Assembly: GCA_018398815.1 (NCBI GenBank)
Contig: CM031595.1
Location: 133,837,210-133,901,209, forward strand
Origin: Conus ventricosus
Taxonomy: Eukaryota; Mollusca; Gastropoda; Neogastropoda; Conidae
Reading direction: 5' to 3'
DNA length: 64,000 nt
The translations under genes and the position numbers were made by a program. Positions within the stretch are counted from its first letter, which is position 1. Each line of letters starts with the position of its first letter. The notes below the pieces were generated by a model. That model did not search any database, was not told where the DNA came from, and was given only the letters and a program-made list of their open reading frames with translations. This document shows positions 11,301 to 20,431 of the stretch, one piece after another.

Positions 11301-11330
<30 letters not shown>
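11301..11330. repeat. (TC)n run at the 5' edge of a LINE
   Basis: Fifteen TC units ending where the LINE begins. A matching TC run follows the LINE 3' end at 16903-16921. Confidence 0.9.
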
Positions 11331-11332
<2 letters not shown>

Positions 11333-11343
11333 GGGGACGTCAT

Positions 11344-11355
11344 CAAGATGGCGAC
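11344..11355 (+). promoter_or_regulatory. YY1-like site at the LINE 5' end
   Basis: CAAGATGGCGAC lies 14 bases from the proposed 5' end and matches the CAAGATGGCGGC core of YY1 sites except for one base. A YY1 site near the 5' end positions transcription in mammalian L1. A role here is only an analogy. Confidence 0.3.
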
Positions 11356-11482
11356 AAGTAAACACCTTACATGAAGGCGCTGTTACCAGTTTGAAGTTTT
11401 CAGATACTGCAAGGACCGGTACAGCAGAATAGAGTGTCTTAAATAATATCCAACAATCATATCCAGTGGACTATAGGGAAAT

Positions 11483-12753
11483 ATGACTGACTTAGTTTTG
11501 TGGAGAGCGCGCATCGGACTTTTTCGTGGTGCAGTGCCAAACGTGAAATCTGGGTCGCGGCGCCATTGTTCAAGTGACTGCACGGTAGAGGTGACACTGT
11601 GTGACATTGTCATGGTATGTGTTGCATTCTGTTTGGCGGTGGCTGTACTGCATGGCATAGTGATTATCTTTCGGGCTGTCTTCACTTCGAACGATGCATT
11701 TGTGGCAGTGGAGGGGGGAAACCTGAGAGGAACAGTGTCAGATGCCAGTGTGTACAGCTGTCATGCCAGTCACATGACCCAACACCTTGCGTTCCCGTTT
11801 GTACCCGCCCTTTTGTTCCTATATGCCGCCAATGCTGTGCTGTGTGTGAGACGTCTTCTCCTTAGTGGAGACATCGAGGTGAACCCAGGCCCCGATCACC
11901 GTCATTTAGAAGAAGAACCCCTTCATGCTGCCGTGTCAGTGGAAGAGAGCAGATCCATATCAGCGAGTGTGGCAAATGAAATTTTGACAGCAATACGTCA
12001 ACAAAGCGAACAAATTGCAGCCGTTAGAGGTGACCTTAGTGAAATTAAGTGCGAACTGGAAAAGGCAAAACAAGAAATTAATCAGAGATGTGATGACTTA
12101 GAAAGAGAGAACGTGGAATTAGCAGAGACAGTGTCGTCCTTATCGTCACAAATGACCAGTTTGACTAAGGAGATATCAAACACGAGAATTGAAACCGAAA
12201 GAAAGTTCGAGACCGTCGCGGATCTGAGGGAGGAGGTGAAACATATGTCTGTGGAAATTGACGGTTGGAGGAGTTTTCACGAAGAGACAACCTCAGGTTA
12301 TTTGGCATTCCCAGGTCAGTGAGAACGAAAATCACAAACACGTGTGCCAGAGCAGTGGCCTCAGCCTTAAACAATGCGGGGGGAAGCAAGCAGTGGAACG
12401 AAGAGGACATTGTGCTTGCACATCGTGTAGGGCAGGCTAGAGCGGGAGAACCTAGACCCATGATAGCCAAGTTTCGAAACTGGACTGATAAAATGACTGT
12501 GCTGACGGACAGGGAGTTCAGGGGGAGGCTGGAGAGGAGGGGAGTGCGCGTGGCCAACGACCTGACGCGACGACAAGCCGGCATTGTGGCACAAGCCAAG
12601 AAGGATGGCATGTCAGCCTACTTCTCCAAGGGGAGGCTGATCGTCGGCCCTAAAGACCCGACTCGAGGACGTATGCCGAGGCGACAGCAGGGGCAACGCC
12701 ATCAACGGCAACAGGCGAGACAACAGCGGCAGCGACGCCGGGTGAGACGATGA
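11483..12753 (+). pseudogene. LINE ORF1 protein with 2A motif (one frameshift)
   Basis: Reading starts at ATG 11483. Residues about 38-62 and 96-122 are hydrophobic. The 2A motif ending GDIEVNPGP is at residues 125-137, followed by a coiled coil rich in Glu/Lys heptads at about residues 150-265. A one-base shift near 12264 moves to the frame that opens at 12265; this second part holds RRDNLRLFGIP, the start of the L1 ORF1p RNA-recognition region (Transposase_22), and PRPMIAKFRNW, typical of the same family, and ends in an Arg/Gln-rich basic tail. The product should trimerise and bind LINE RNA. There is no CCHC zinc knuckle. Only the one frameshift prevents translation of the whole. Confidence 0.85.
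11855..11893 (+). other. 2A ribosome-skipping motif
   Basis: Codons for LLLSGDIEVNPGP. This matches the consensus D(V/I)ExNPGP, where the ribosome fails to join the final Gly and Pro, giving two proteins from one ORF. The upstream part (about 136 residues, with two hydrophobic stretches) would be released; the RNA-binding part would start with Pro. 2A-like sequences at LINE ORF N-termini are known in sea urchins, molluscs and trypanosomes, and in some the upstream part acts as a signal sequence. Confidence 0.9.
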
Positions 12754-13115
12754 CACGACCGACTAGGAGGAACACGCCCCTGACAACCAACACGCGGTGC
12801 GAACCAGAAGCAACACGCTGGAAGGGGATTCCCCTAACCTCGAACACGTGACCCCGACATCCAATCAGCGACCGCCTCTTCACCACGGAGCGAACACAGG
12901 ATCAGCTCCACGCCTGACTGGGGACAGGGGGTGGCAAGGACAGGGACTGTCAGACACGTGACACACGTGCAGCAAAGGGTGGGCCAAGCCGAGAACGACA
13001 GCAAACCGGTTTACGCAGCTACATGGGTGGCAGTGACAGTAAACAAAAGGGAGGGAATGTGAGAATGACACGCTCAAGCAGTGACAAATAGCATGAGGCA
13101 GACCGCCGGCCACTG

Positions 13116-16100
13116 ATTTTGAACTTTTTGAACTATAATGTGGAAAATTTGTATACTAAATTAAATGATGTCTCTTTTGTTAAATACATCAATTCTTTTG
13201 ATTTTGTATGCTTGACAGAAACTTTCACTGACAATCGTTTTGATTTTGGTAGTATATTTCAAGATTATATTAAATTTCACGCGCCTGCCCAAAAATTGTC
13301 TGTTCATGGTAGAAATTCTGGTGGAGTTCTTTTTCTGGTGAAAAGGTGCTTTGCAGAGTTTATAGAAGAAATAAAACTTGAATGTGACAATGCCATTGCT
13401 ATTAAACTTGATAAGTGTTTGCTAAATGTTGATAAAGATGTAGTGATTGTCGCATGCTACATTGTACCTGAGGGGGGACCAGCATATAATAATTCAGAGT
13501 CAAAAAATGGCATACACATACTTGAAGAAAATTTACTACAATATATATAGAAAAGGATGAGGTGTATCTGATGGTGTGCGGTGATTTGAATGCGAGAACA
13601 GGATCTGAACAGGCGCGAACGGAAAACATGTTGAACTTTGTGCACAAGGATGACATTGATGATGATGAGAAAGAGACTGGCTGGCGTTGTGTCAAAGGAT
13701 CTTGTGGTAAATAACTTTGGCAGATCACTGTTGGATTTTTGCTTCTTATTTGATCTGAGTATTGTTAATGGATCTTGTATCAATGATGTGAATGGTGAAT
13801 ATACATTTGTGTCTCCCCAGGGAAGTAGTGTCATTGACTATTTTATAGTTTCAGATGAGCTGTTAGACAAGTGCAATCTAAGAGTTGGTGAAAGGCTATA
13901 TTCCTGGCATCTACCAGTTGAACTAGCTTGGAGAAAATGTGTGTATGAAGATAGTGTTCCCCAGCTACCACAGTGTGAACATAAAGAAGAAAAGATAGTA
14001 TGGTCTGAAGAGCTCAGCGGATATATAAGGAAGAGCTAGAGTCTGATGAATTTAAGGAGTGTTTAAATACGCACTACGACATATCGCTACTGATGTTAAC
14101 AGAGCCATAGAATGTGTAGTAAATGCAATGTATGTGGCCGCAGCATGTATGGTTAGGAGAGTTGGGAGAAATAAAAAGCAATTCAACGATTGGTTTGACA
14201 TTGAATGTGAACAAAAGAAAAAAATAGTCGTCCGGCTTCTTAGGTCTTATCGGAGAGCTAGATCACCTGAATATAAAGCACGGCAAAAAGATGCCTATGT
14301 AAAAGAAAGAAAAGAATATTCTAAGATGAAAAGAGAGAAGAAGAGAGAGTATGATGAAACTAGAATTAGAAAGCTCAAAGAGTCAATCAAGGACCCGAAA
14401 CTTTTCTGGTCAACAATAAGAGCTGTTAACAGGAAGATGATGACTTTTAATGACATAAGCCATCAACAGTGGTATGATCATTTCTTCAATGTTTTCAATA
14501 GTTTCGAAGGTACATCAGTACATGAAACTATGGAACACGAAGAACTAGAGGAGGAAGAAAACGAAGCATTGTTTCACGATCCAATTACTAATCAAGAAGT
14601 AGTTGATGCAATAAAAAATCTGAAAAGTGACAAAAAACGGGGGTACAGATAAAATTATAGGGGAAATGTTTAAACATTCAAATATGAGAATGGTGGAGTT
14701 TTTAGTCAAATTGTTTAACACTATTTTTGATAGCGAAATGTTCCCCCAAGAATGGTGCAAGTCTATAATAATACCAATTCATAAAAAGGGTGACGCAAAC
14801 AACCCGGATAATTATAGAGGAGTAGCTTTAACTAACGTTATAAGTAAAATTTATACAAGCATTTTAAACAAAAGATTAACTAAATGGGCAGAAAGGGAAG
14901 CAATAATTATAGAAGAACAAGCAGGCTTTAGGAAAGGCTACAGCACGATAGACCACATTTTCACTTTATATGCACTTGTTCAGAAATACCTACTCCAAAA
15001 TGCTAAATTATATGTCGCTTTTGTTGATTTTAAGAAAGCTTTCGACTCTGTAAACAGGAACATTCTCTGGAATATTTTGAGAAAAAATGGCATTAAAGGG
15101 AAAATGTACAAGGCTCTTAGAGGAATGTATGTTTCGGTGGTGGCTTTTGTGCGCGATAAAGGTAAATGCTCAGACAATTTCAATTGTCCTCGTGGTGTCA
15201 AGCAGGGATGCCTACTAAGCCCTCAGCTGTTCTCATTTTTTATGAACGAATTAGCGATAGAAATTAACAAAAACGGCAGGCACGGTATTCAAATGATACC
15301 AGGTACGGCAGAAATCTTCCTCATGCTGTTCGCAGATGATGTCATTTTGCTCTCTGATACCACTGTTGGCTTGCAGAACAGTTGACCACTCTCAAAGAGA
15401 AAGCGGACCGATTACAGTTAACTGTTAACCTAGATAAAACAAACATTATGATCTTTAGAATGGGGGGTCATCTTTCCAGACATGAAAAATGGTGGTACGG
15501 TGGTGCAGAGGTAAGAGTGACAAATAGTTACAAATATCTTGGATTAACATTCACAACTAAGCTAAATCTTAATGCGGGGACTGACAGAAGTGTGTAGAAA
15601 AGGGAAAAAAGGTGTGATTGAAATTCTTAAGTCATTAAGGAAGTTGAATTGCATTGAACCATCAATATTTTGGAAACTTTTTGACACTCAGATTACTCCC
15701 ATGTTAACGTATGCAGCGGAAGTGTGGGGCACTCTTGACACCAATCAAATTGAAAAGGTACACACATTTGCGATAAAGCGTTTCATAAATGTACCATTAC
15801 ATTCTTCTAACAAAATGGTTTATGCAGAGTCGGGGAGATATCCCTTATATATACACACTTACGTTAAATGTATTAAATATTGGCTAAAGCTTTTGAAATT
15901 ACCACAAACAGACTGTGTAAGCAGGCATATAAAATGCTATTACAACAACATGAGAATGGGAAGTTTAACTGGGTGTCCAAAGTAAGGAAATTCCTGACAG
16001 AAAACGGGTTTGGGGTTGTTTGGGTAAGTCAAGAAGTAGGGAACGATAAGCTGTATATTTCCGAATTGAAAGATAGACTGGTGTGTATGTTTCAACAAAA

Positions 16101-16518
16101 TTGGCATTCTGATATGGAAGGAAATGATAAATATGAAATGTTCCTTTCATTTAACAGCAACCTGCAAGCTGAAAAGTACCTATCAGTAGTAACAGATAGA
16201 TGGCATAGAACTGTACTCGCACGTTTTCGAACCAGAACCTTGGGTCTACAGGCAAACAAGGTATGGTTCATGCCCGGCACAACAGCAATCAATAACTGTC
16301 CAGTATGTAAGTTGAATGACAATGAAGACGAGTGTCACTTTTTATTCCACTGCGAAGCTTACAGACAAATACGCGAAAAATGTTGCTTGTTTCAGTTGCC
16401 TGCTGCGAAAAACCACAATCTAGCTCGTGTGCTGACACTGGAAAATGAGATGTTAATCAGATCTCTAGCAAAATACATTGCCGAAGCATGCAGAGTTAGA
16501 AAAAACACGCTGATTTGA
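13116..16518 (+). pseudogene. LINE ORF2: AP endonuclease and reverse transcriptase (several frameshifts)
   Basis: No in-frame ATG lies at the start, so initiation is unclear; the frame opens after a TGA at 13113. Endonuclease: LNYNVENLY at 13125, LTETF near 13210, GDLNAR near 13580, DYFIVSDEL near 13840, and SWHLPV near 13905, where families usually have SDH, so a catalytic Asp appears missing. Reverse transcriptase at about 14640-15400: IIPIHKKGD, NYRGVALT, FVDFKKAFDSV, GVKQGCLLSPQLF and LFADDVILLS are all intact. A C-terminal CPVCKLND..CHFLFHC motif lies at about 16298-16352. Frame changes occur near 13550, 13690, 14040, 14640, 15384, 15590 and 15930, with hardly any stops inside the pieces. 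Confidence 0.9.
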
Positions 16519-16630
16519 TTTTCTGTTGCTGATTTGATTTTCTGTTAGGTAAACTTCTTCCTTATTCAGTGCCCGGTGGTTATTGGTTATACCATTGGTT
16601 ATGAGATTATGAATGTAACTAACTTGAATG

Positions 16631-16697
<67 letters not shown>

Positions 16698-16902
16698 ATA
16701 TGAGTATGTGCGTAGGCACGTATATGCATGTGTGCAGGTATGTAGGATAATGACATGAAGCTGTACCTACATATATAAAATGGTTATAGTTGTTTAAAGT
16801 TAGTCGCTATACATGTCTTAGATCATTTTCATGGGTGAATACGCCCCCATGTCATGATGGCTGTACTGCTATTGACATTAAAATATCAATGAATCAATGA
16901 AT
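16519..16902 (+). other. LINE 3' UTR and repeat tail
   Basis: Contains a (GT)n run of about 60 bp at 16637-16696 and ends in ATCAATGAATCAATGAATC directly before a TC run. Short repeated tails of this sort mark LINE 3' ends. Confidence 0.6.
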
Positions 16903-16921
16903 CTCTCTCTCTCTCTCTCTC
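16903..16921. repeat. (TC)n run at the 3' edge of the LINE
   Basis: About nine TC units, matching the run before the element at 11301-11330; possibly the target-site duplication. Confidence 0.85.
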
Positions 16922-17193
16922 AAATTTAGGTAAAAAGACCCTTTTCCTCTACATGTGATTAAGGAACATGACATTTCTACAGTGTTACTGTCAGTACATC
17001 ATAGAACATTATTATGCGCAAAGAGGATCTCTGATAATGACAAGGCTGAGAACTAAACTGATAAGACAACTGGTCTCACCATCAACGCTAGGTGCAGATG
17101 CACTCAGCACCAGAAGAATGATGAAGACTGGTAGACAGCGCATTCTGCTTGTTGTCAGTTTGCCGTGTCCTGGAAAAGAAAGAGACAGAGAGG

Positions 17194-17200
<7 letters not shown>

Positions 17201-17245
<45 letters not shown>

Positions 17246-17324
17246 GGAGAGAGTCAGAGAGAGAGAGAGAGAGAGAGTCATTTGAAGATGTAGTCAAGGG
17301 AGCGTACGTGCGCGCTCACATGTA

Positions 17325-17388
<64 letters not shown>

Positions 17389-17410
17389 ATCGATCACAGC
17401 AAAGACAGAC

Positions 17411-17473
<63 letters not shown>

Positions 17474-17504
17474 CGCGTGCGTGCGTGCGTGTGTGTGTGT
17501 GTGC
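17201..17504. repeat. microsatellite cluster CA, GA, TA, GT
   Basis: CA at 17201-17242, GA at 17257-17276, TA with TTA interruptions at 17324-17390, GT/GCGT at 17416-17504. The stretch before it (16922-17200) holds nothing assignable. Confidence 0.95.
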
Positions 17505-18004
17505 AGGTGGGATGTATGAGTATTTTTTTAATCGCTCTAGTTGGAGTGTGGGATTACAAATCGTTACATTGACAAAAAATTTATCATTGATGTTCATCTG
17601 AGATCTAACTGAGGAATGACAAATAAAAAGAACACATAACGTCACGGCAGAGACAAAGATCATGTTTAAGTCACCAATGTCAGGAGTGTGCACGTGCAGG
17701 TGAATACTGTTGATGCAGAGGGTTAGCATTCTCATTCTCTCTCAACGCATCGACACCGCTCAACAACTTGATGGTGAACGGCTTTCTAATCCAAACTGGG
17801 AAACGAAATTTATCTTTCTCAGATTAATGAATTCATTCCCCACCCACACCTTCAACATTTTCTTCTCTTGTAAATGGTTATCGCTAACAATCAGCTTTAT
17901 CAAATGGTATAAGCTGGGACTGCAGCAGAAAAGAACACCATAAAAGGTAAACAAAGGACGGAATTTCCTTTCTTACATTTTCCTTATTGTAATGCTTTTC
18001 AATC
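17505..18004. other. unassigned sequence
   Basis: No recognisable gene or repeat on either strand. Confidence 0.6.
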
Positions 18005-18007
18005 ACA

Positions 18008-18083
<76 letters not shown>
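18005..18083. repeat. compound microsatellite CA-TA-GA
   Basis: Three dinucleotide runs joined without spacer. Confidence 0.95.
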
Positions 18084-18088
<5 letters not shown>

Positions 18089-18098
18089 TAATTAAAGC

Positions 18099-18291
18099 AA
18101 GCACACCAACCACACACTCTTCGTGTTTTTTTAAGCTTTCGCCTTTTATTCAGTACAAATGTATTGTCTTGTTTCACATTGCACACTGTGTGCAATGTGA
18201 AACAAGACATAGTTGTACTGATTTCTGATGAAGCCTAAATAAAAGGCGAAAAGCTTTGAAAAACAAAGAATGTGTGGTTGGTGTGCCTGCT
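18099..18291. repeat. long imperfect inverted repeat (palindrome)
   Basis: The two halves pair around position 18187. The inner arms TTTCACATTGCACA and complement are perfect, and the outer arms pair GCACACCAACCACACA with its complement near 18270-18287. The right arm has about 17 extra bases, which include the GCC-loop of a hammerhead-like core, so the arms differ by one small deletion. The structure could be a foldback element or a head-to-head duplication of a retroelement end. Confidence 0.85.
18225..18251 (+). ncRNA. hammerhead-like core in the palindrome
   Basis: CTGATGA, one extra A, GCC-loop-GGC, then GAAA. The first box is the exact hammerhead consensus and the stem II/GAAA spacing fits, apart from the added A. 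A stem III with a UH cleavage site is not evident. The left arm of the palindrome holds the complement of a shortened form. It resembles the motifs at 1122 and 2797, pointing to one retroelement family, probably Penelope-like. Confidence 0.45.
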
Positions 18292-18410
18292 TTTAATTTT
18301 TTTACTCTTGGACTGGCCAGTTTCTTGATCAGCAGTGCACCCACACATCACTGAGTAGTGTCCAGCATATTGTAGAGTTTTATCTTCGTTTTATATATAT
18401 TTAATTATAT

Positions 18411-19241
18411 ACAAAGCTTGCGCTTATGTCTTAGATTGAAGAAATAGGGGGAGATAAGCATTCATATCTGCAGTGGTAAATCATTTTGCCTAAGTAACAG
18501 TATGTGCTTGAGTGGATGAATGGGGAATAATAAATGCTTCTCAAAATGAGCCTTCGGCAAGCTTATCATCTCCAAGGGGGAAGACAATCTCAAAAGGGGA
18601 GGAAACTCACTAGGCCTAACATAGAACTCCTGGTCCGATACCAGTATTTCGAAACCTGATTGATTCTCCTCAGTGACCGCGGAAAGTGATAACTTGACTC
18701 CTCTGCCTTTTCGGTTTTAAGAAGAATGCTATCCCAGAAAAAGGCTGGTGTGCAATACCATACTATATTTGTTGAGTTTTCAAAAAAACAACCAAAGGCG
18801 CCACCTAAGAAGCAAAAGAAATCACGAAAGAGCAAAACAAGCTACATTTTCTTGTGAAAAATAAAAAATATAAAATGATAACCTCTTAAGAAAAAGTGCT
18901 GAGGGCCAGTTTCTGGAATGAATCGACAAGGGACTAAATTACAATAAACTAATAAATTCCATAGATAAGCAACTGAGCCCATTCCAGCAACTTACAGAGC
19001 GGCTTGGTGTTGCAATGACTGCAAGAAATATTCAGTTATAAACAAAGCTTGCTCTTATGTCTTAGATTGAAGAAATAGGGGGAGATAAGCATTCATATCT
19101 GCAGTGGTAGATAATTCTGCCTAACTAACAATGTGTGCTTGAGTGGATGAATGGGGAATAATAAATGCACACAAGTGCTCAGGGCCAGTTCTTGGAATGA
19201 ATCCACAAGCACATACTGTTAGTTAGGCAGAATTATCGATT
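18411..19241. repeat. direct and inverted repeat set
   Basis: A segment of about 125 bp (ACAAAGCTTGCGCTTATG to AATAATAAATGC) at 18411-18537 recurs at 19044-19167. A second segment, GTGCTGAGGGCCAGTTT at 18896, recurs at 19165, and 19207-19234 repeats part of the first segment inverted. No coding content. Probably the remains of a small transposon. Confidence 0.8.
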
Positions 19242-19593
19242 GCTGAAGCATACTTATTATAAAAGCACGTTGATGGCATCAGTAACAGAATCAATTATTG
19301 AAGCGTCCAGGGTATCAATTAGAAACCCAGTTAGATACATATCAAAGGACAACAATTAAACAGAAACTTGCAAAATGTGAGTTTCAAACAATGCGGTGAT
19401 AAATATCACATTGAGACACAAAAATCATATCAAACACATTTATAAAATGATTCAGCGACTGAAACATGCGTAGCTATTACCACACAAAGTGCATTGGACA
19501 CAACAATAATTCAATCAATGACAGTTTTGTCAGTGTACGAAGCAAAAATCCTGTATTATTATACGATGTCATATCCCACGCCTGATATCATAC
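19242..19593. other. unassigned sequence before the LTR
   Basis: AT-rich DNA flanking the Gypsy element; nothing else seen. Confidence 0.6.
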
Positions 19594-20242
19594 TGTAGAC
19601 AGCATGACAGAGGGCTGGTCTACACAAGCACAGTTCAAGGGAAATAACCGTAGTTTGAGTCTCTTGTTCCCTTGGAGAGTTGTTCCCCTTCAGTGGTAAA
19701 AAGAAGGTTGTGGAATTGAAGATAAACTATTTTGTTGATTTGGTTTAGTTTACTATTTTCATTCTTTGTATATAAAAAATATTGTTGGGAAGTTACTAGA
19801 AGTAATTATTTTGGTGGGGTCGAAATTATTAATTTCGGGAAAGAATAACCAAGTTCCCCAACCTGCTTCCTGTTTCCTGACAAGTTTCTACATCCCATTT
19901 CCTGTTACTTGACATAGAAGTACTTTCCCTTTTTGACCGGCTGAGGAGAGGAGGAAACACGTTGGCTCTCTAGAGGGGAAAACTAAGCCTGTATATTGTT
20001 ACTGATCATATTATGAATTGGACTTGTCTAGATACTGGTCCAAGTTGGTATGTTGAACCGGTTTGGCTCACCATGTGCTTTTGGTAGGCATTTTGAAATT
20101 GGGGGAAAGGATCTGGCCATTCTGCAGGATATTTAGTAGGCTGTCTTGTTTGAAATAGTACTTAGGCATGTTAAAGAAATTAATAGATTTATTTCTCTGT
20201 CATGCTTATTCAGTCTCTTGTGCTCTCCCTTCTCAAGTTGAA
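19594..20242 (+). repeat. left LTR, first part
   Basis: Starts TGTAGACAGCATGACAGA; the matching start in the right LTR is TGTAGACAACAT at 45069. Similarity continues to CTCAAGTTGAA, where the LINE pair is inserted. It includes TTTCCTGTTACTTGACAT and CTAGAGGGGAAAAC, present in both LTRs. Confidence 0.85.
20235..20242. repeat. target-site duplication of the LINE pair, left copy
   Basis: AAGTTGAA here recurs at 31915-31922, on the other side of the tandem LINE pair. Confidence 0.65.
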
Positions 20243-20431
20243 CAGATAAGATAAGATAATGTTGCTTATAGCCCAGCCGACCGCAAAGGGCCACATCAGG
20301 GCTGTCACCACGTTAAAATCAACTCACCAGTCATTAAAAAAAAAAAAAAAAAAACCTTTCACACATCTCTTTAAATGAAACATCTAGAAACGCACCAGAA
20401 ACTTTGTTAAAAATCTTTCTTCTGTAAAATC

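Larger units (their letters stand above)
11331..16902 (+). mobile_element. near full-length two-ORF LINE with a 2A motif in ORF1
   Basis: The order is 5' leader, ORF1 (2A motif, coiled coil, L1-type RNA-binding region), 360-bp spacer, ORF2 (AP endonuclease, reverse transcriptase, C-terminal Cys/His motif), 3' UTR with a (GT)n run, and a tail of ATCAATGA repeats. Both sides are (TC)n, so it either inserted in a TC microsatellite or generated that duplication. The length, about 5.6 kb, is normal for a complete element. ORFs are broken mostly by single-base shifts. The clade is not settled; ORF1 is L1-like, while 2A motifs are best known from CR1/Jockey-like and trypanosome LINEs. Confidence 0.85.
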
